A stretch of DNA of 64,000 nt, taken from Emergomyces orientalis. Taxonomy: Eukaryota; Ascomycota; Eurotiomycetes; Onygenales; Ajellomycetaceae. The stretch lies in assembly GCA_002110485.1 (NCBI GenBank), contig MOWL01000068.1:186001-250000 (forward strand), given 5' to 3'. The position numbers and the translations under genes are program-made. Shown here one piece after another: positions 26,626 to 38,060 of this stretch (positions are counted from its first letter, which is position 1; each line of letters starts with the position of its first letter). The notes under the pieces were generated by a model. It was not told where the DNA came from. It made no database searches and saw only the letters and a program-made list of their open reading frames with translations.

Positions 26626-29600
26626 ATGGTCGCTTCATTCTCACCACACCGTGAGGCGGGCGGGACTCTCCATCTACCATCTCCAAACGGAATCCACCAT
26701 GTTAACCCCAGCTCTGCCATCAAGCAGCTGCGGCGCTCTCTCTCCAGATCACCTTCAAAAAACAGCGATTTCCGCCTCCTCTCTCGACCCCACTCTCCAT
26801 CCTCCAAGAATACACCCTACATCTCGTCGCCACTCTCTCCCTCTCGTCGCGTTTCTCAAGGAAATCTGTTCTTAGTGTCGACCAGTTCTGTACCGTCGCC
26901 TTTAGCAGTCCCATATCCACCAAGTGCAAGAATTAACAGACCTGGAATTCGCCGAACAACCAGTTTTCAACCCCCCAGATCTCGTACTACACCGTCGAGC
27001 CCTGCAAAACGTGTGCTGCTCGACTCTCGTGATAACGGAAATTCGCTGCCACCCCCACTGGTTGGGGAGAAAGCTGACGAACAAACTCCTCCTCTGCAGC
27101 TTTCGCCAACAGAAATCAGTAGTAGCCCTGAGCTTGGTTCCGGCGACAACATACTTAACCAACCTACAGATAACTCCTTTGCTCAGATGCCTCCATCAAG
27201 AGTTGAAAAACGACGGAGTGGAACCTTTGGGTCCTTCACTTCGACATCCAGTCCGTTGAAGCGGAGCGATGTCGTTATGAATCTTGACCAAACCCCTCTG
27301 AGAAGCCCTTCGGCCAAACGACGAAGCCTGCACGGCGCCAACTTCGGTTCTGACTTCAACTTTTTTGATGTTGAAAACAACATGGGAAACACGCCAGAAA
27401 AACTACCAAAACAAACTGAGAATGATACTCCCGTATCGAGTTTCGCCCAAACCTCATCCAACTTTTCGGTGATTCCGAAGCGCTCATCATCACTCAGGAA
27501 ATCTACCCTCCAACAACGGCAATCCGAGCGGTCTCTGTTTTCTCGTGCTAGAGCCGGCACTGAGAATGACGCTGAATCTCCTCCAAGCAGCCCGATGGTT
27601 CTGCGTAATCGCCAACCAAAGTCCTTTGATGGCCAACTTTTTTTTCCGGCACCCCGTGACGGTTCTTCCACTCATAGTATTTTTTCTACGTCTTCCGCCT
27701 CGCTCTTCTCATCACATACAAACAACCAATCAACTCAGACTCCGCATGCTGCCCCCCATCCTCTTTCGAGAACCATTACACAGTCTTCGTCTGGTTCGAG
27801 CCTCGTTGACGATTCACCAACTCATGAACCGATCAACAAGTTCGAAAGGCCGAGGCCCGTCCTCAATTTCTCCAAGTCGCTTCCCACAGGTTCTACCCGA
27901 CCAGTTGGCCCCAGCCAGCTGCGTCAGGAAAATTCGAATACATCTACAGAATCATTTGCAACTCCTGAAAACTATAAGCTTGTGAAACCCCTGCCAGCGG
28001 CGTTTATGTCCACGGGGCTCATCTCCAAAAAGAACCGCAATATGGATGATGTGCACAATGCATCTATTTCAAGCAAAAATATGCCCGACACTCCATGTAA
28101 ACGGCCACTCAATATATTTCCAGGCGTGCATAAGCCATTACCCCAGGCAGCAATCGAGAAAGCGAGCTCTAACCGCCTTTCATCTGGGACCCCTTGGACC
28201 CCTTTCAATAATCAGCAATCCACGGTATCTCCTCACCCCGGCCCCTTTTCCAAAAGCATGGGTATTTTTGGCAATTCCTATGCGAAATCAGCGATCTCGC
28301 GCCGTGGGAGCTTCGTCAGTGTGGACGGAGACGAAGTTTCCCAGTCTCAATCGCCTTCTGGAAAGAATGACACCCAATCAACTAACGACTCCGAACTTCC
28401 CCCTACCCCAACAAAACAAACTTTCTTCCCCAGTGGCAGCCATTTCTCAAAATCACGCCCCCATCGCCCCTCGCATAGTCAAACACCTTCATTTGACTCG
28501 ATATCTGGCCCTTCCGGACCCTGCTGTAAGTTGCCTTCCGTTGAACATTCATCACCCAATATGGATGTGGACAGTGAAAGCGACATGGAGGACTCCCCGT
28601 CCGCTGGTTTAGCCCATAAACTGAGCCAATGCCCTTTCCCTGTTCCATCTTCTATCCCAAGATCGCGCCTTGTGCAAAATTTTTATTCTCCGTCTCCGCA
28701 CCCAAAAAGCCCGTTTCCTACTTTATCTCCTCTTAAATGTTCTCAGTTCGGAAATGCTAAGTTTAGCCCCAACTCAACAGCCAGCCCTCTTGGAAATAAA
28801 TCATTGCGACGAGACTCCCCGCATACCCCGCAAGAACATATTTTCCCTCCCGATCCAAGCGGGTTATCGATTTCAGCCCAAGGCGATCAACGGTCCAACC
28901 CACAAGATCATCAGTCATCGGCGCTCCCAGCAACGCCAACTGCTCCTCGCGAGTACTTCGCACAGGTTGGAAAACGGTCAAGTCTTCCTCTAGGTGGTTA
29001 CAACGCACCAGATGTAGATCCAAGCCTTACTTCTCGTTTTGAGAAGATTGAATTAGTGGGGACAGGTGAATTCTCGCAAGTCTATCGCGTCACTGAACCA
29101 CAGTCAACGACACCCTTTGGATCCCCCTTTCACCAGGCCTCCTTCTCGCAACCTTCTGAAAAGCTAAATAGAACCAGAGCCTCTCGCGCTGAACGGGTGT
29201 GGGCTGTGAAGAAGTCCAACCAGCCTTGTACCGGTCCAAAGGATCGCGAGCGCAGGCATAATGAAGTTGTTATCTTGAAAGGGTTGACTAATTGCGACTA
29301 CATCATTTCCTACGCCGACAGCTGGGAATACAATAATGTCCTCTATATCCAGACGGAATTTTGCGAAGAGGGGAGTCTGGACCTGTTCCTGTCACAGGTT
29401 GGGCTTAAGGCCAGGCTTGACGATTTTAGGATTTGGAAAATACTGCTCGAGTTGTCGATGGTAAGCAATACGTGAACATGAATATTCCTTCCCTTATAAA
29501 TCTATATACTGAGTTTTGCTCAATAGGGCTTAAAACATATCCATGATTCTGGTTTCATCCATCTAGATTTGAAACCAGCAAATATTTTGATCACTTTCGA

Positions 29601-30309
29601 AGGTGTTCTCAAAATTGCGGATTTTGGGATGGCGAGCCGTTGGCCGGCTGCCGCAGGTATTGAAGGCGAAGGGGACCGTGAATATATCGGCCCAGAAGTC
29701 CTTATGGGACGCTACGACAAGCCTGCCGATATATTTGCCTTGGGATTGATCATGTTTGAAATCGCGGGGAACGTAGAGCTTCCCGACAACGGCGTATCCT
29801 GGCAAAAACTTCGAAACGGTGACATAAGCGATGTCCCCAGTTTAACATGGAGCCTAGAAACTAGCAACGTACTTCGCGATGCCTCTGGCAACCCACTCCC
29901 CGACAACAATTGCTCTTTCGAACAACTATGTGCGTCTGACTCTGACGAACAACAGCATTTTACCGACTGGCAATTCGGCATGCAATACAACAACAACGAT
30001 AATAATGGAAATACCAATGGTCTATTTGATCCGTGTCGAAAACAACCCTCACCGTACGTTCGGAGCGGTGAACTCGCGGAACCGCCAGACTTCATGGTCG
30101 ACGCCACGAATGAACAGGCGCTGGACACCATCGTTCGATGGATGATATCACCCGACCCAGCCGATCGGCCCGTTGCGAATCAAATTATCCAGACGTTCGG
30201 TGTACAGTGGGCCGAGCGTCGACGGCGGGCTGGAGCTACCATATATGAAGGGAACTGGGGTCCTGCGGATGAAGTTCTGGCGGAGGATGCCGAGATGATT
30301 GACGTTTGA
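26626..30309 (+). CDS. wee1: Wee1-family inhibitory CDK kinase (2 exons)
   Basis: Exons 26626-29460 and 29527-30309; intron 29461-29526 (GTAAGC...AATAG) falls inside the kinase domain between ELSM and GLKHIH. Product 1205 residues. Residues 1-800 are a disordered, Ser/Pro-rich regulatory region with many SP/TP sites, as expected for a CDK-regulated protein. The kinase domain starts near 805: Gly-rich loop VGTGEFSQV, catalytic Lys in VWAVKK (about 860), EFCEEGSLDLFL, catalytic HLDLKPANIL (Asp about 959), DFG at about 977, then EGDREYIGPEVL, whose EGD-x-x-Y form is diagnostic of Wee1/Myt1. It phosphorylates the inhibitory tyrosine of Cdc2/NimX to delay mitosis; the Aspergillus nidulans orthologue is AnkA. 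A short exon further upstream cannot be excluded. Confidence 0.93.
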
Positions 30310-30439
30310 TGTTTGAAGAATTAACAGCGTAAACGTCAACATCTCGAGATGAAACCAGAACGAAGATAAGAAAAGAAGAACAAAATATATTATTAATTAA
30401 CGACCTGTTCCGAGCATACAATTTTTCTTCTTCTTTCTT

Positions 30440-30461
30440 TATATATATATATATATATATA
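30440..30461. repeat. TA dinucleotide microsatellite
   Basis: Roughly eleven uninterrupted TA units, 130 bp downstream of the Wee1 stop codon. Confidence 0.9.
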
Positions 30462-31610
30462 GATATTCCTACGGGTTTTTTCTTTTGCTTTTTGTTTATT
30501 TTCTGTTCTTTATTTTCTGAGAAACTGGGTTTTGGAGTTGCGGAGTTTGGAATCAGGGTTAGGACGGGCACGAGAAAACCCCCGTCCCGGTTGGCGTTTG
30601 AGGGGAAAATATTATCTTTGATTAGCCTACGGGGGGGGTCGATTTTTTTCATTTTTTCATTTTTCTATTTTTATTTTTATTTTATTTTTTATATTATTAA
30701 TCGGAGGGATGGTGGCCCTGCTCACTGGGACCTGCGACTAATTGTTTGTTGTTTGATCATTGGCTGAGGAGGGAAGCCCTTGCCATATTTCGTTTTATTT
30801 TTGTCTTTTTTCTATGAATAACAAGAAAGGGATAAGATGAAGAGGGAATGAATATACGAGATATTGCTGGAAAGTTTGAAGGGAAAGTTTGGGATTGAAA
30901 ATGGAAGGGAAATGGATATGGAGTATGGAATATGGGAAATCGGGAAGCGGGAAGCGGGAACAGGGACAAAGGGACAAGAGCCGTTGCTTGAATTTGTCAA
31001 GAATTTTTTTTCTATTTTTTTTTATCCTTTTTCTTTTGTTCTCAAAGAATGGGAATGGGGGGGAACGAACGGAAAGGAATCAATTCTTTTGCTTTGCTTT
31101 TGCATTCTGGTATCATATCATACTGACTGGCTGGCTGGCTGACTGTATTATGAACATATTGGGGAGTTCATTTTGTCTCTTTTTTTTTTTTTTTCGCTTT
31201 TACCTCCTGTTGATTTAACATACCTGATTCAAATCATTCAGAATGGCGCTTTTTTTTCTTTTTTTCTTCTTCTCTGGTTTCTCTTGTCGACTTTTTTTTG
31301 GTCTTGTTTGATTGTTTGTTCGCTCATGGTTGAGCTGGGCTTAAGGCTCAAGTGAAGCTACATAGACTGGGATACATACATATCAATTAAGTTAAGGGTG
31401 ATGTTGATATTTCTTATTCTTGCAAAACACTCGTTTAGGTGTTTTTCCTGTTGGGGTTTTCCACTGGTAAAATAGCTATAATTGACTAGTTTTTGTCTAA
31501 TGTCAAGGAAGATTAAAAATTTGTAATAGATAGAAGACGAAGTAATATTTACCTGGGTTTGAATTCTTCGCTCGCCCCTTTTTTTATTTTTCTAAGGGAC
31601 TTCTTGATAT

Positions 31611-31616
31611 CACGTG
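31611..31616. promoter_or_regulatory. CACGTG E-box
   Basis: Palindromic CACGTG in the context ATCACGTGAC, the preferred form for Cbf1-type bHLH proteins, upstream of the DEAH helicase gene. Function is inferred from the motif alone. Confidence 0.35.
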
Positions 31617-32158
31617 ACCAACCTTAACAAATCTTGTTGCAGCAGGACAAAAGCTTAAGGTCAATTATTCCTATCCAACCCGCGTGCTTTACAAGAAAGA
31701 TTTGAAAACCTCCAGAAATCAGGGACCAGGAGGGAAAAAAATAATAATAATAATAATAAATTAACTGGTCTTCTACATCCCGTATTGAGCTCCATATTTC
31801 TTATCGAACTACGCACGCGCTTCTATCTCAGTTCTATACGAAACGCAATACCAGCAAAGTAACGCTCTTTTAACGGCCTTCTTCTTCCCCGTCTTGTTGT
31901 GCTAGGCAAGATCAAGGGGACAGACAGACCGACAGACCGACAGACCGACATGCTATAGCTATCCTGACAAGTTAACTAGCTCCCAACCTCCAAAATCATA
32001 CCTATACCAATTGCTGTCACTCCCTCAACTATTTCCGATCCATCGTTTCACGATCCATTCTAGATTTACGAAACTACCTGAGCAGCTACTGTAGCTACCT
32101 AGAGCTACTAACCCCAAAAATTCCAGGGTAGTAAAAAAAAAAAACGGCAATCAACGCC

Positions 32159-35100
32159 ATGGATATCCGGACATATATCTCTGACTCCCTCCTCCGGCTA
32201 ACAGGCGCCTCGGATGCGACGGTCATCGATTACATCCTCGCCACCACAAGCTCTGCGAAATCGGTCGGCTCATTACAGGAGAAACTAGGGCCGTTCCTAG
32301 ACGGGAATGAAAGTGATATACATGCGTTCTGCACCGAGCTATGGAGACGGGTTCGTGGTGCTTCTAACGCGGAGGGGGAGAGTGGCGGTGGCAGCAAACA
32401 GCCCGGCAAGGAAAAGGGAGGGGATGGGTTAAAGAAAAGATATAGATTGGTTGAGATGGAGGAGGAGAAGGAGGATGTCAATGCTTGGTTGGCGCCATTG
32501 CAGAATACTGAGGTGGAGAAGTCGAGAAGGAGGGAGAAGGAGAATGGAGAGAGCGGTGGGAGTCGGAGTCGCGATGATGATTCGAAGCGCAAGCATGCGC
32601 ATCGTGGTGAGAGAGGCAAGCGGCGAAAACGCGAGGGGGAGCGGGAGGGCGACCTTGATCGCGAGAGCGAGAGTAGACATCGGCCAAGGAAGGTGCGCCG
32701 GAGGGAAGATAGGGATTTTGAGGATCGGTGGGGCGATGAAGAGATACCTGAGGGTGAGATGTATGATGAGCAACTACACCGAGAAGCAGAAGAACAAGAA
32801 GAAGAAAGAGAACCCCGACAGCGCTCCCGATCCCCTCGTTCCCCTTCTACCTCTTCAGATGTGGATCCCGAGACCAAGGCAGAGCGGGCAAGACAGCGCG
32901 ACCTAAAGGAACGAGATGAGTTTGCGAAACGTCTCGCGAAGAAGAATGACCCGAAGTCGAAGAAAATCGTCGAAGATCGATCGTCTACGAAGGACTCGGA
33001 GGCAGCGCGGCGTCGTGCGCTGGCAGAAGATGCTGCAGCGAGATCCGCCGCGATGCCGGATCTGCGGCTTCGCTCCCGGCAAGAATACCTCAAGAAGCGC
33101 GAAGCGGAGAGACTGGCTCTGCTACGGAAGCAGGTCGCGGAGGAAACAGCTGAGCTGCGCGACAATCCGAATTTGACGCGTCGGGAAAAGGAGGAGTTTG
33201 CGAAAAATAGGGAAGTTCTGCGACTGGCGGAGGAACGGTTGCGGATTGACGATTATCGGGATGGCTATGCATTGCCGGAAGATTATATTACGGAAAAGGG
33301 CAAGATTGATCGGAAACGGAAAGAAGAGGCGCTTTACAAGCGATATGTCGATCGGGATGAGCATGGACATGAGCGGTTCGTTACGGAACATGAGGAGTGG
33401 GAGAATGAACAAACGGCTAAGGCTAAGGCACAAATCAACAAAGCGGAGTTTGTTGATGAGGGGGATTACGAGTATGTTTTTGACGATGCGCAGAAGATTA
33501 ATTTCATCATGGATTCGAAGCTGGAAGGGGACCGGAAGCCTTTGACGAAGGAACAGCAACTCTTTCAGCAGAAGCTAGATGCGGCCGAGCAGAAAGCGGC
33601 GTCCATTGAGGAGACAAGGAAAAGTTTACCTATCTACCGGTTCAGGGAGGAAATTATACAAGCCGTTGCTGAGCACCAGATTATTATCATCGTTGGAGAA
33701 ACTGGTAGCGGAAAGACTACCCAGATCCCGCAATATTTACATGAAGCGGGGTATACTAAAGGAGGAATGAAAATTGGCTGTACACAGCCTAGACGAGTTG
33801 CGGCGATGAGTGTTGCTGCTCGCGTGGCTGAGGAAATGGGTGTTAAGGTTGGGAATGAAGTTGGATATGCCATCCGGTTCGAAGACGCTACAAGCGACAA
33901 AACGGTGCTCAAGTATATGACTGATGGTATGCTGCTACGTGAACTTCTTACGGAGCCTGACCTTGGGGCATATTCTGCACTGATGATCGACGAAGCCCAC
34001 GAGAGAACTGTATCCACGGATATTGCGTGTGGCCTGTTGAAAGATATTGCGAAGGCAAGGCCTGATCTGAAATTACTCATTTCTTCAGCAACGATTGATG
34101 CGCAAAAATTCCAAAAATACTTCGACGATGCGCCAATTTTCAACATCCCTGGCCGCAGATATCCCGTTGACATACACTATACATCGCAACCAGAGGCAAA
34201 TTATCTTGCCGCGGCGATCACTACCGTATTCCACATCCACATCAGCCAGGGGACTGGTGATATTTTGGTCTTTCTTACGGGCCAAGAGGAGATCGAAGCT
34301 GCTGAACAGAGCATACAAGAAACAGCTCGGAAGCTGGGCTCCAAGATACCTGAACTTATAATATGTCCCATCTACGCGAACTTGCCTTCGGAACTTCAAG
34401 CCAAAATCTTCGAACCCACCCCCCCGGGAGCGCGGAAAGTCGTCCTTGCTACCAACATTGCTGAAACAAGTTTGACTATTGATGGAATCGTATTCGTGAT
34501 TGACCCGGGTTTCGTGAAAGAAAATGTGTTCAACCCCCGTACTGGAATGGAAAGCCTTGTAGTTACCCCCTGCTCGCGCGCATCTGCTGGACAAAGAGCT
34601 GGGAGAGCAGGTCGTGTTGGTCCAGGCAAATGTTTCCGGTTATATACAAAATGGGCATTCTACAACGAGCTGGAAGAAAACACTACACCAGAAATTCAAC
34701 GTACAAACCTCAACGGAGTTGTCTTGATGTTGAAATCGCTCGGGATCGACCAGCTTCTTGATTTCGATTTTATGGACCCGCCGCCAGCAGAAACGCTTAT
34801 CCGTGCTCTCGAACAATTATACGCGCTCGGGGCTTTAAATGACCATGGAGACCTGACCAAGATCGGAAGACAGATGGCTGAGTTCCCCACCGACCCAATG
34901 CTTGCAAAGGCCATCCTAGCGGCTGATAAGTACGGATGTGTCGAGGAGGTGGTGTCGATAATTGCCATGCTGGGCGAAGCAAGCTCCTTATTCTTCCGAC
35001 CTAAAGACAAAAAAATCCACGCCGACAGTGCTCGTGCGCGTTTCACAATTAAAGACGGCGGCGATCACTTCTCACTCCTAAACGTGTGGAACCAGTGGGT

Positions 35101-35575
35101 CGACTCCGACTTCAGCTACGTCTGGGCCCGCGAGAACTTTTTGCAGCAACGAAGCCTAACGCGTGCTCGCGACGTGCGCGATCAGCTCGCCAAGCTCTGC
35201 GATCGGGTCGAGGTAACCATAACTTCCGCTGGGTCCAATGATCTCGTCCCCATCCAAAAGGCCATCACGGCCGGGTTCTTCCCGAACGCGGCACGCCTGC
35301 AGCGTGGCGGCGATTCGTACCGGACGGTCAAGAATGGACAGACGGTGTATCTGCACCCGTCCAGCACGCTGTTCGAGGTGAACCCGAAATGGGTGATATA
35401 TTACGAGCTAGTGTTGACGAGCAAGGAGTATATGCGGAGTAATATGCCGCTGCAGCCTGAGTGGCTGGTGGAGGTGGCCCCTCATTATCATAAGAAGAAG
35501 GATTTGGAGACGTTGGGGATTGATAAGAAAGTGCCAAAGGGACAGGGTGCAGCAGGGGAGAAGAGTAAGATATGA
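32159..35575 (+). CDS. PRP2: Spliceosomal DEAH-box ATP-dependent RNA helicase, Prp2/DHX16 type
   Basis: A single open frame of 1138 residues. The N-terminal 70 residues form a small helical domain, followed by about 350 residues of charged Arg/Glu/Ser-rich sequence with RS-like runs. The helicase core has all motifs: GETGSGKTTQIPQY (about 513), TQPRRVAAMSVAARVAEEMG, DEAH (611), SAT (643), FLTGQEEIE, NIAETSLTI and QRAGRAGR (812). The helicase-associated and OB-fold domains follow. The long N-terminus plus the core's similarity to fission yeast Cdc28 and human DHX16 point to Prp2, which remodels the activated spliceosome before the first catalytic step; Prp22 and Prp43 are less likely because Prp22's S1 domain and Prp43's short N-terminus are absent. 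It appears intronless. The stop is followed by six more in-frame TGA codons. Confidence 0.9.
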   Translation: MDIRTYISDSLLRLTGASDATVIDYILATTSSAKSVGSLQEKLGPFLDGNESDIHAFCTELWRRVRGASNAEGESGGGSKQPGKEKGGDGLKKRYRLVEMEEEKEDVNAWLAPLQNTEVEKSRRREKENGESGGSRSRDDDSKRKHAHRGERGKRRKREGEREGDLDRESESRHRPRKVRRREDRDFEDRWGDEEIPEGEMYDEQLHREAEEQEEEREPRQRSRSPRSPSTSSDVDPETKAERARQRDLKERDEFAKRLAKKNDPKSKKIVEDRSSTKDSEAARRRALAEDAAARSAAMPDLRLRSRQEYLKKREAERLALLRKQVAEETAELRDNPNLTRREKEEFAKNREVLRLAEERLRIDDYRDGYALPEDYITEKGKIDRKRKEEALYKRYVDRDEHGHERFVTEHEEWENEQTAKAKAQINKAEFVDEGDYEYVFDDAQKINFIMDSKLEGDRKPLTKEQQLFQQKLDAAEQKAASIEETRKSLPIYRFREEIIQAVAEHQIIIIVGETGSGKTTQIPQYLHEAGYTKGGMKIGCTQPRRVAAMSVAARVAEEMGVKVGNEVGYAIRFEDATSDKTVLKYMTDGMLLRELLTEPDLGAYSALMIDEAHERTVSTDIACGLLKDIAKARPDLKLLISSATIDAQKFQKYFDDAPIFNIPGRRYPVDIHYTSQPEANYLAAAITTVFHIHISQGTGDILVFLTGQEEIEAAEQSIQETARKLGSKIPELIICPIYANLPSELQAKIFEPTPPGARKVVLATNIAETSLTIDGIVFVIDPGFVKENVFNPRTGMESLVVTPCSRASAGQRAGRAGRVGPGKCFRLYTKWAFYNELEENTTPEIQRTNLNGVVLMLKSLGIDQLLDFDFMDPPPAETLIRALEQLYALGALNDHGDLTKIGRQMAEFPTDPMLAKAILAADKYGCVEEVVSIIAMLGEASSLFFRPKDKKIHADSARARFTIKDGGDHFSLLNVWNQWVDSDFSYVWARENFLQQRSLTRARDVRDQLAKLCDRVEVTITSAGSNDLVPIQKAITAGFFPNAARLQRGGDSYRTVKNGQTVYLHPSSTLFEVNPKWVIYYELVLTSKEYMRSNMPLQPEWLVEVAPHYHKKKDLETLGIDKKVPKGQGAAGEKSKI

Positions 35576-35611
35576 TGATGATGATGATGATGACGACGAT
35601 GACGATGAAGA
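35573..35611. repeat. TGA/GAT trinucleotide microsatellite at the PRP2 stop codon
   Basis: Seven consecutive TGA triplets begin with the PRP2 stop at 35573, followed by CGA/TGA/AGA variants. In another frame the tract would encode poly-Asp/Glu. It overlaps the end of the coding region and the start of the 3' UTR. Confidence 0.9.
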
Positions 35612-36313
35612 TGAAGCATTTTGGGATAAACAATTAAATCGAAGGAATGTAATTCTATTATATATATACCTCAAATATTGTTTAATGCTGTACTCAATAT
35701 CACCCTCTGTAGTAGTCACATACATGCCCCAAGTTTTCCTACCCCAATATTTACAGAAATACCCGCCATGGTCCAGTAAGGTTCCTAACTATTGATTCCA
35801 TTAGCTAATCACGAACGCCAGCCAATCAGCACGTGAAGGTTTCGGCTTACAAATATGCCGAGCAGTGGCTGCCACGCCATACCTAAATAGACTTAGTTTG
35901 GTCCACTCCCTTTTGCCATTTTGCGGGCCAAAAATCTACCTCGGCTCTGGCAGTCGCGAAAGCAAGAAATAACACACCGAGATACGATCAAACAAACCGA
36001 TGTCTATTTTTCTGCTATTAACCATTAAAATCCCATACCTCTTCAATTATCTGACGTATAAAGATAGCTGAAAACACCCCGGACGGTTACTTTCTTGACT
36101 CTATCTATATACTTCAACCCTTGGAAGCTGTAATCATCTCAAAATCCGCTTTCGCTTCGAACTCGAAGCTCCTCTTCCCATTGCCGAGATATCTATCTTC
36201 CTCCTGCCACTCTCCACACAAGCTCCTTTGCAGCAATAAATCCTGCAGGGAGAACCTAGCTACCTACCTACCTACGTACCCGTCGAATTCCCCGACCAAT
36301 ACACACCACAACC
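35576..36313. other. Intergenic between PRP2 and the cytochrome b5-like gene
   Basis: About 740 bp holding the PRP2 3' UTR and the promoter and leader of the cytochrome b5-like gene. A CTAC repeat lies at about 36258-36277, shortly before the ATG. No gene-like frame with family resemblance was seen. Confidence 0.5.
35822..35835. promoter_or_regulatory. CCAATCA box abutting a CACGTG E-box upstream of the cytochrome b5-like gene
   Basis: CCAATCA at 35822-35828 is followed one base later by CACGTG at 35830-35835, about 480 bp upstream of the cytochrome b5-like ATG. The CCAAT-binding (HAP) complex commonly controls heme and iron-using genes in fungi, so the pair is a plausible regulatory module. 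Motif-based inference only. Confidence 0.4.
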
Positions 36314-36658
36314 ATGTCGAAATCCTTCACAACCGCCGAGATCGCTCAGCACAACAAGGCCGAGAACGGCATGTACATCATCATCGACTCAAGCGTGTAT
36401 AACATAACGGATTTCCTGGACGAGCATCCCGGTGGCGCGAGGATTCTGAAACGGGTTGCAGGCAAGGATGCCTCGAAGCAGTTTTGGAAGGTTCGTTAAA
36501 GGAATATCTACACCCCTGCCACACTGCTCTTCATCACTACACACAGGAATGTATTTGCTAATATAAGCGACAATCAACAGTATCACAACGCTGGCGTGCT
36601 GAAGAAGTACGGCGACAAGCTCAAGATTGGCGAGGTCAAGGAGGCCGCGAAGCTATAA
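36314..36658 (+). CDS. Small soluble cytochrome b5-like heme-binding protein (2 exons)
   Basis: Exons 36314-36490 and 36581-36658, intron 36491-36580 with donor GTTCGT and acceptor CAACAG; 84 residues. The protein is essentially one cytochrome b5 fold: YIIIDSSVYNITDFLDEHPGG gives the first axial heme His (in HPGG), and YHNAGVLKKYG from exon 2 gives the second. No membrane anchor or signal peptide is present, unlike ER-bound cytochrome b5, so it is probably a soluble electron carrier or heme/sterol-binding relative. The intron separates the two heme-ligand regions. Donor and redox partners cannot be inferred from the neighbours, which are unrelated. Confidence 0.85.
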
Positions 36659-37500
36659 AAATAGATATAGATGCCATGTTTCCCTCTCCCACACATTTTC
36701 TCGCTCTCGGCCTCTTCTTGACATATATATTTACTATATACTACCTGGATACCGAATGCAATACAAACCCACCGCGTTTTCTTTCCTCCTTTCCGGCTTA
36801 CTTTCGTTTTCCTCTTTCTTCTTTTTCTGTTTTCTTCTTTTTTGCACATATATTACAAACATATACAGCTACTAGCTCTATTATGGATGGGAGTGCAGGC
36901 ACTGGACGCCTCTATTTGGGAATGCTCTCATGGCGGAACATTAGAGGGAAAAGAGAAGAGGGGGATGTGTTTATAGGATATATTTATGCATTTTAGAAGT
37001 TTTGAGGCGTCTTCTGTTCAATGGCTAATATTACCTCTTCGACTTTCTTCGACCCGCACTTTATCCTCTGTCGTGTTCAAACCTGGGCTCCATTTCCAGT
37101 ATGTTAGCGCTCTATTTGGTGCTTCTGACCTCCTTTTGCCTTGGCTTGAGACTGGTGTATTGATTCTTTGGAGATGTTTTGTACTCAATAAATTTACCAA
37201 AAGAAGTGGCAAATGGAAAAATAGGACGAAAGAGATAAAAAGTCCGCACCCAAGATTAAACACTCGGAGGTAAAACGGAAGCAGACTTTCACAAAAGAAA
37301 ACATATTTTTTGACTGCTTCTTTTTTTGGTCTACCGGCCCTGCGAAGACTCTAATTTCATCAGGACTCGGACTCTCGAACCAGGTAATATATCTGTACAA
37401 CTTCATCCTTCATCCATCAGCAAATCTTATACTACATTTGAAAATGCGGTGGTCACTCTAATAACCGTAGAATGCCCAGGAGCTCTCAGGCTCAGGGATA
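36659..37500. other. Intergenic downstream of the cytochrome b5-like gene
   Basis: Pyrimidine-rich and A/T-rich sequence without a credible gene. Short hydrophobic open frames such as that at 36676-36996 derive from T/C-rich DNA. No repeat or RNA gene was recognised. Confidence 0.5.
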
Positions 37501-37529
37501 GCAATCGTTAAAAATGGGTACCGATGGGT

Positions 37530-38060
37530 GGGTAACTGGGAATCGGTGCTCCAGGTGACGACAGAGCTAAGATTACGCGCTCCTCACATTCAAGCGAAGA
37601 AGAAGAGGGGAAGACAAATATTGAGGCACTAAAAGTTGGGGCCTTGAAGATTGCTACAAAAGCTATGAAAGAAATCCGATGGACTTGATGGAACAAACAG
37701 ACTTGTGAATGTCTAATTTGTGGAGCATATAACCATATATGGCGGTTGACTTACTCTAAGGTAACTACTCCCTCGATTTTGATTTTTCTTTGATAGTTTT
37801 TTTGACACGTTCATCTATATTTATTTTCCACTGCAACAGGCAACTGAGGAGCTCGAGAGAAGGATTGTACTTCGCATTTTCAAGCGAACAGGCAGCGCTC
37901 CCCACTCCTATCTAATCCGCCATGAGGTGGCTTGTTTGCGTGGTCTTGCTGAGAAGGTTCCTGAGATTCTTGAACCAAGGGTACTTGCCTGGGATGATCA
38001 ACCGGGTTTCTGCCTTTAATTGCCAAAGAGTTCATTCCCGGACAACGGCGAATTGTTGTA
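37530..38060 (+). pseudogene. 5' half of an APH-family phosphotransferase pseudogene, cut by a transposon
   Basis: Translation shows pieces typical of the N-lobe of aminoglycoside-phosphotransferase/choline-kinase-like fungal proteins: GAYNHIWRLTYS near 37720-37758, a probable intron at 37761-37849 (GTAACT...AACAG), then a strand with IVLRIFKR, the helix IRHEVACLRGLAEKVPE, and EPRVLAWDD before IAKEFIPGQ. The order matches the nucleotide-binding lobe of the family. It is broken: an in-frame TGA precedes the first motif (codon at about 37687), and the register shifts by one near 38010 between the AWDD and EFIPG pieces. The frame then runs into the inverted repeat of the element at 38061. The start codon is unknown. 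No function survives. Confidence 0.7.
38059..38060. repeat. TA target-site duplication, left copy
   Basis: TA immediately outside the left terminal inverted repeat, matching TA at 41172-41173. Tc1/mariner elements duplicate TA on insertion. Confidence 0.85.

Larger units (their letters stand above)
30310..32158. other. Intergenic between wee1 and the DEAH helicase gene
   Basis: About 1.85 kb, A/T-rich, with a (TA)n tract at 30440-30461, T-rich tracts near 30640-30690 and 31180-31260, and a short tandem repeat of the octamer GACAGACC near 31920-31950. Open frames on both strands are low-complexity Phe/Lys/Ser runs and are not credible proteins. The palindrome CACGTG lies at 31611-31616, about 545 bp upstream of the helicase ATG. 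Confidence 0.5.

Noticed and set aside
32230..33165. Long open frame of 311 codons on - opposite PRP2
   Set aside because: It mirrors the Arg/Glu-rich N-terminal region of the helicase, giving Ser/Arg/Leu runs. Composition shadow, no domain.
35520..35795. Frame encoding a poly-Asp tract after the PRP2 stop
   Set aside because: Produced by the GAT microsatellite in a different frame; no sensible start or domain.
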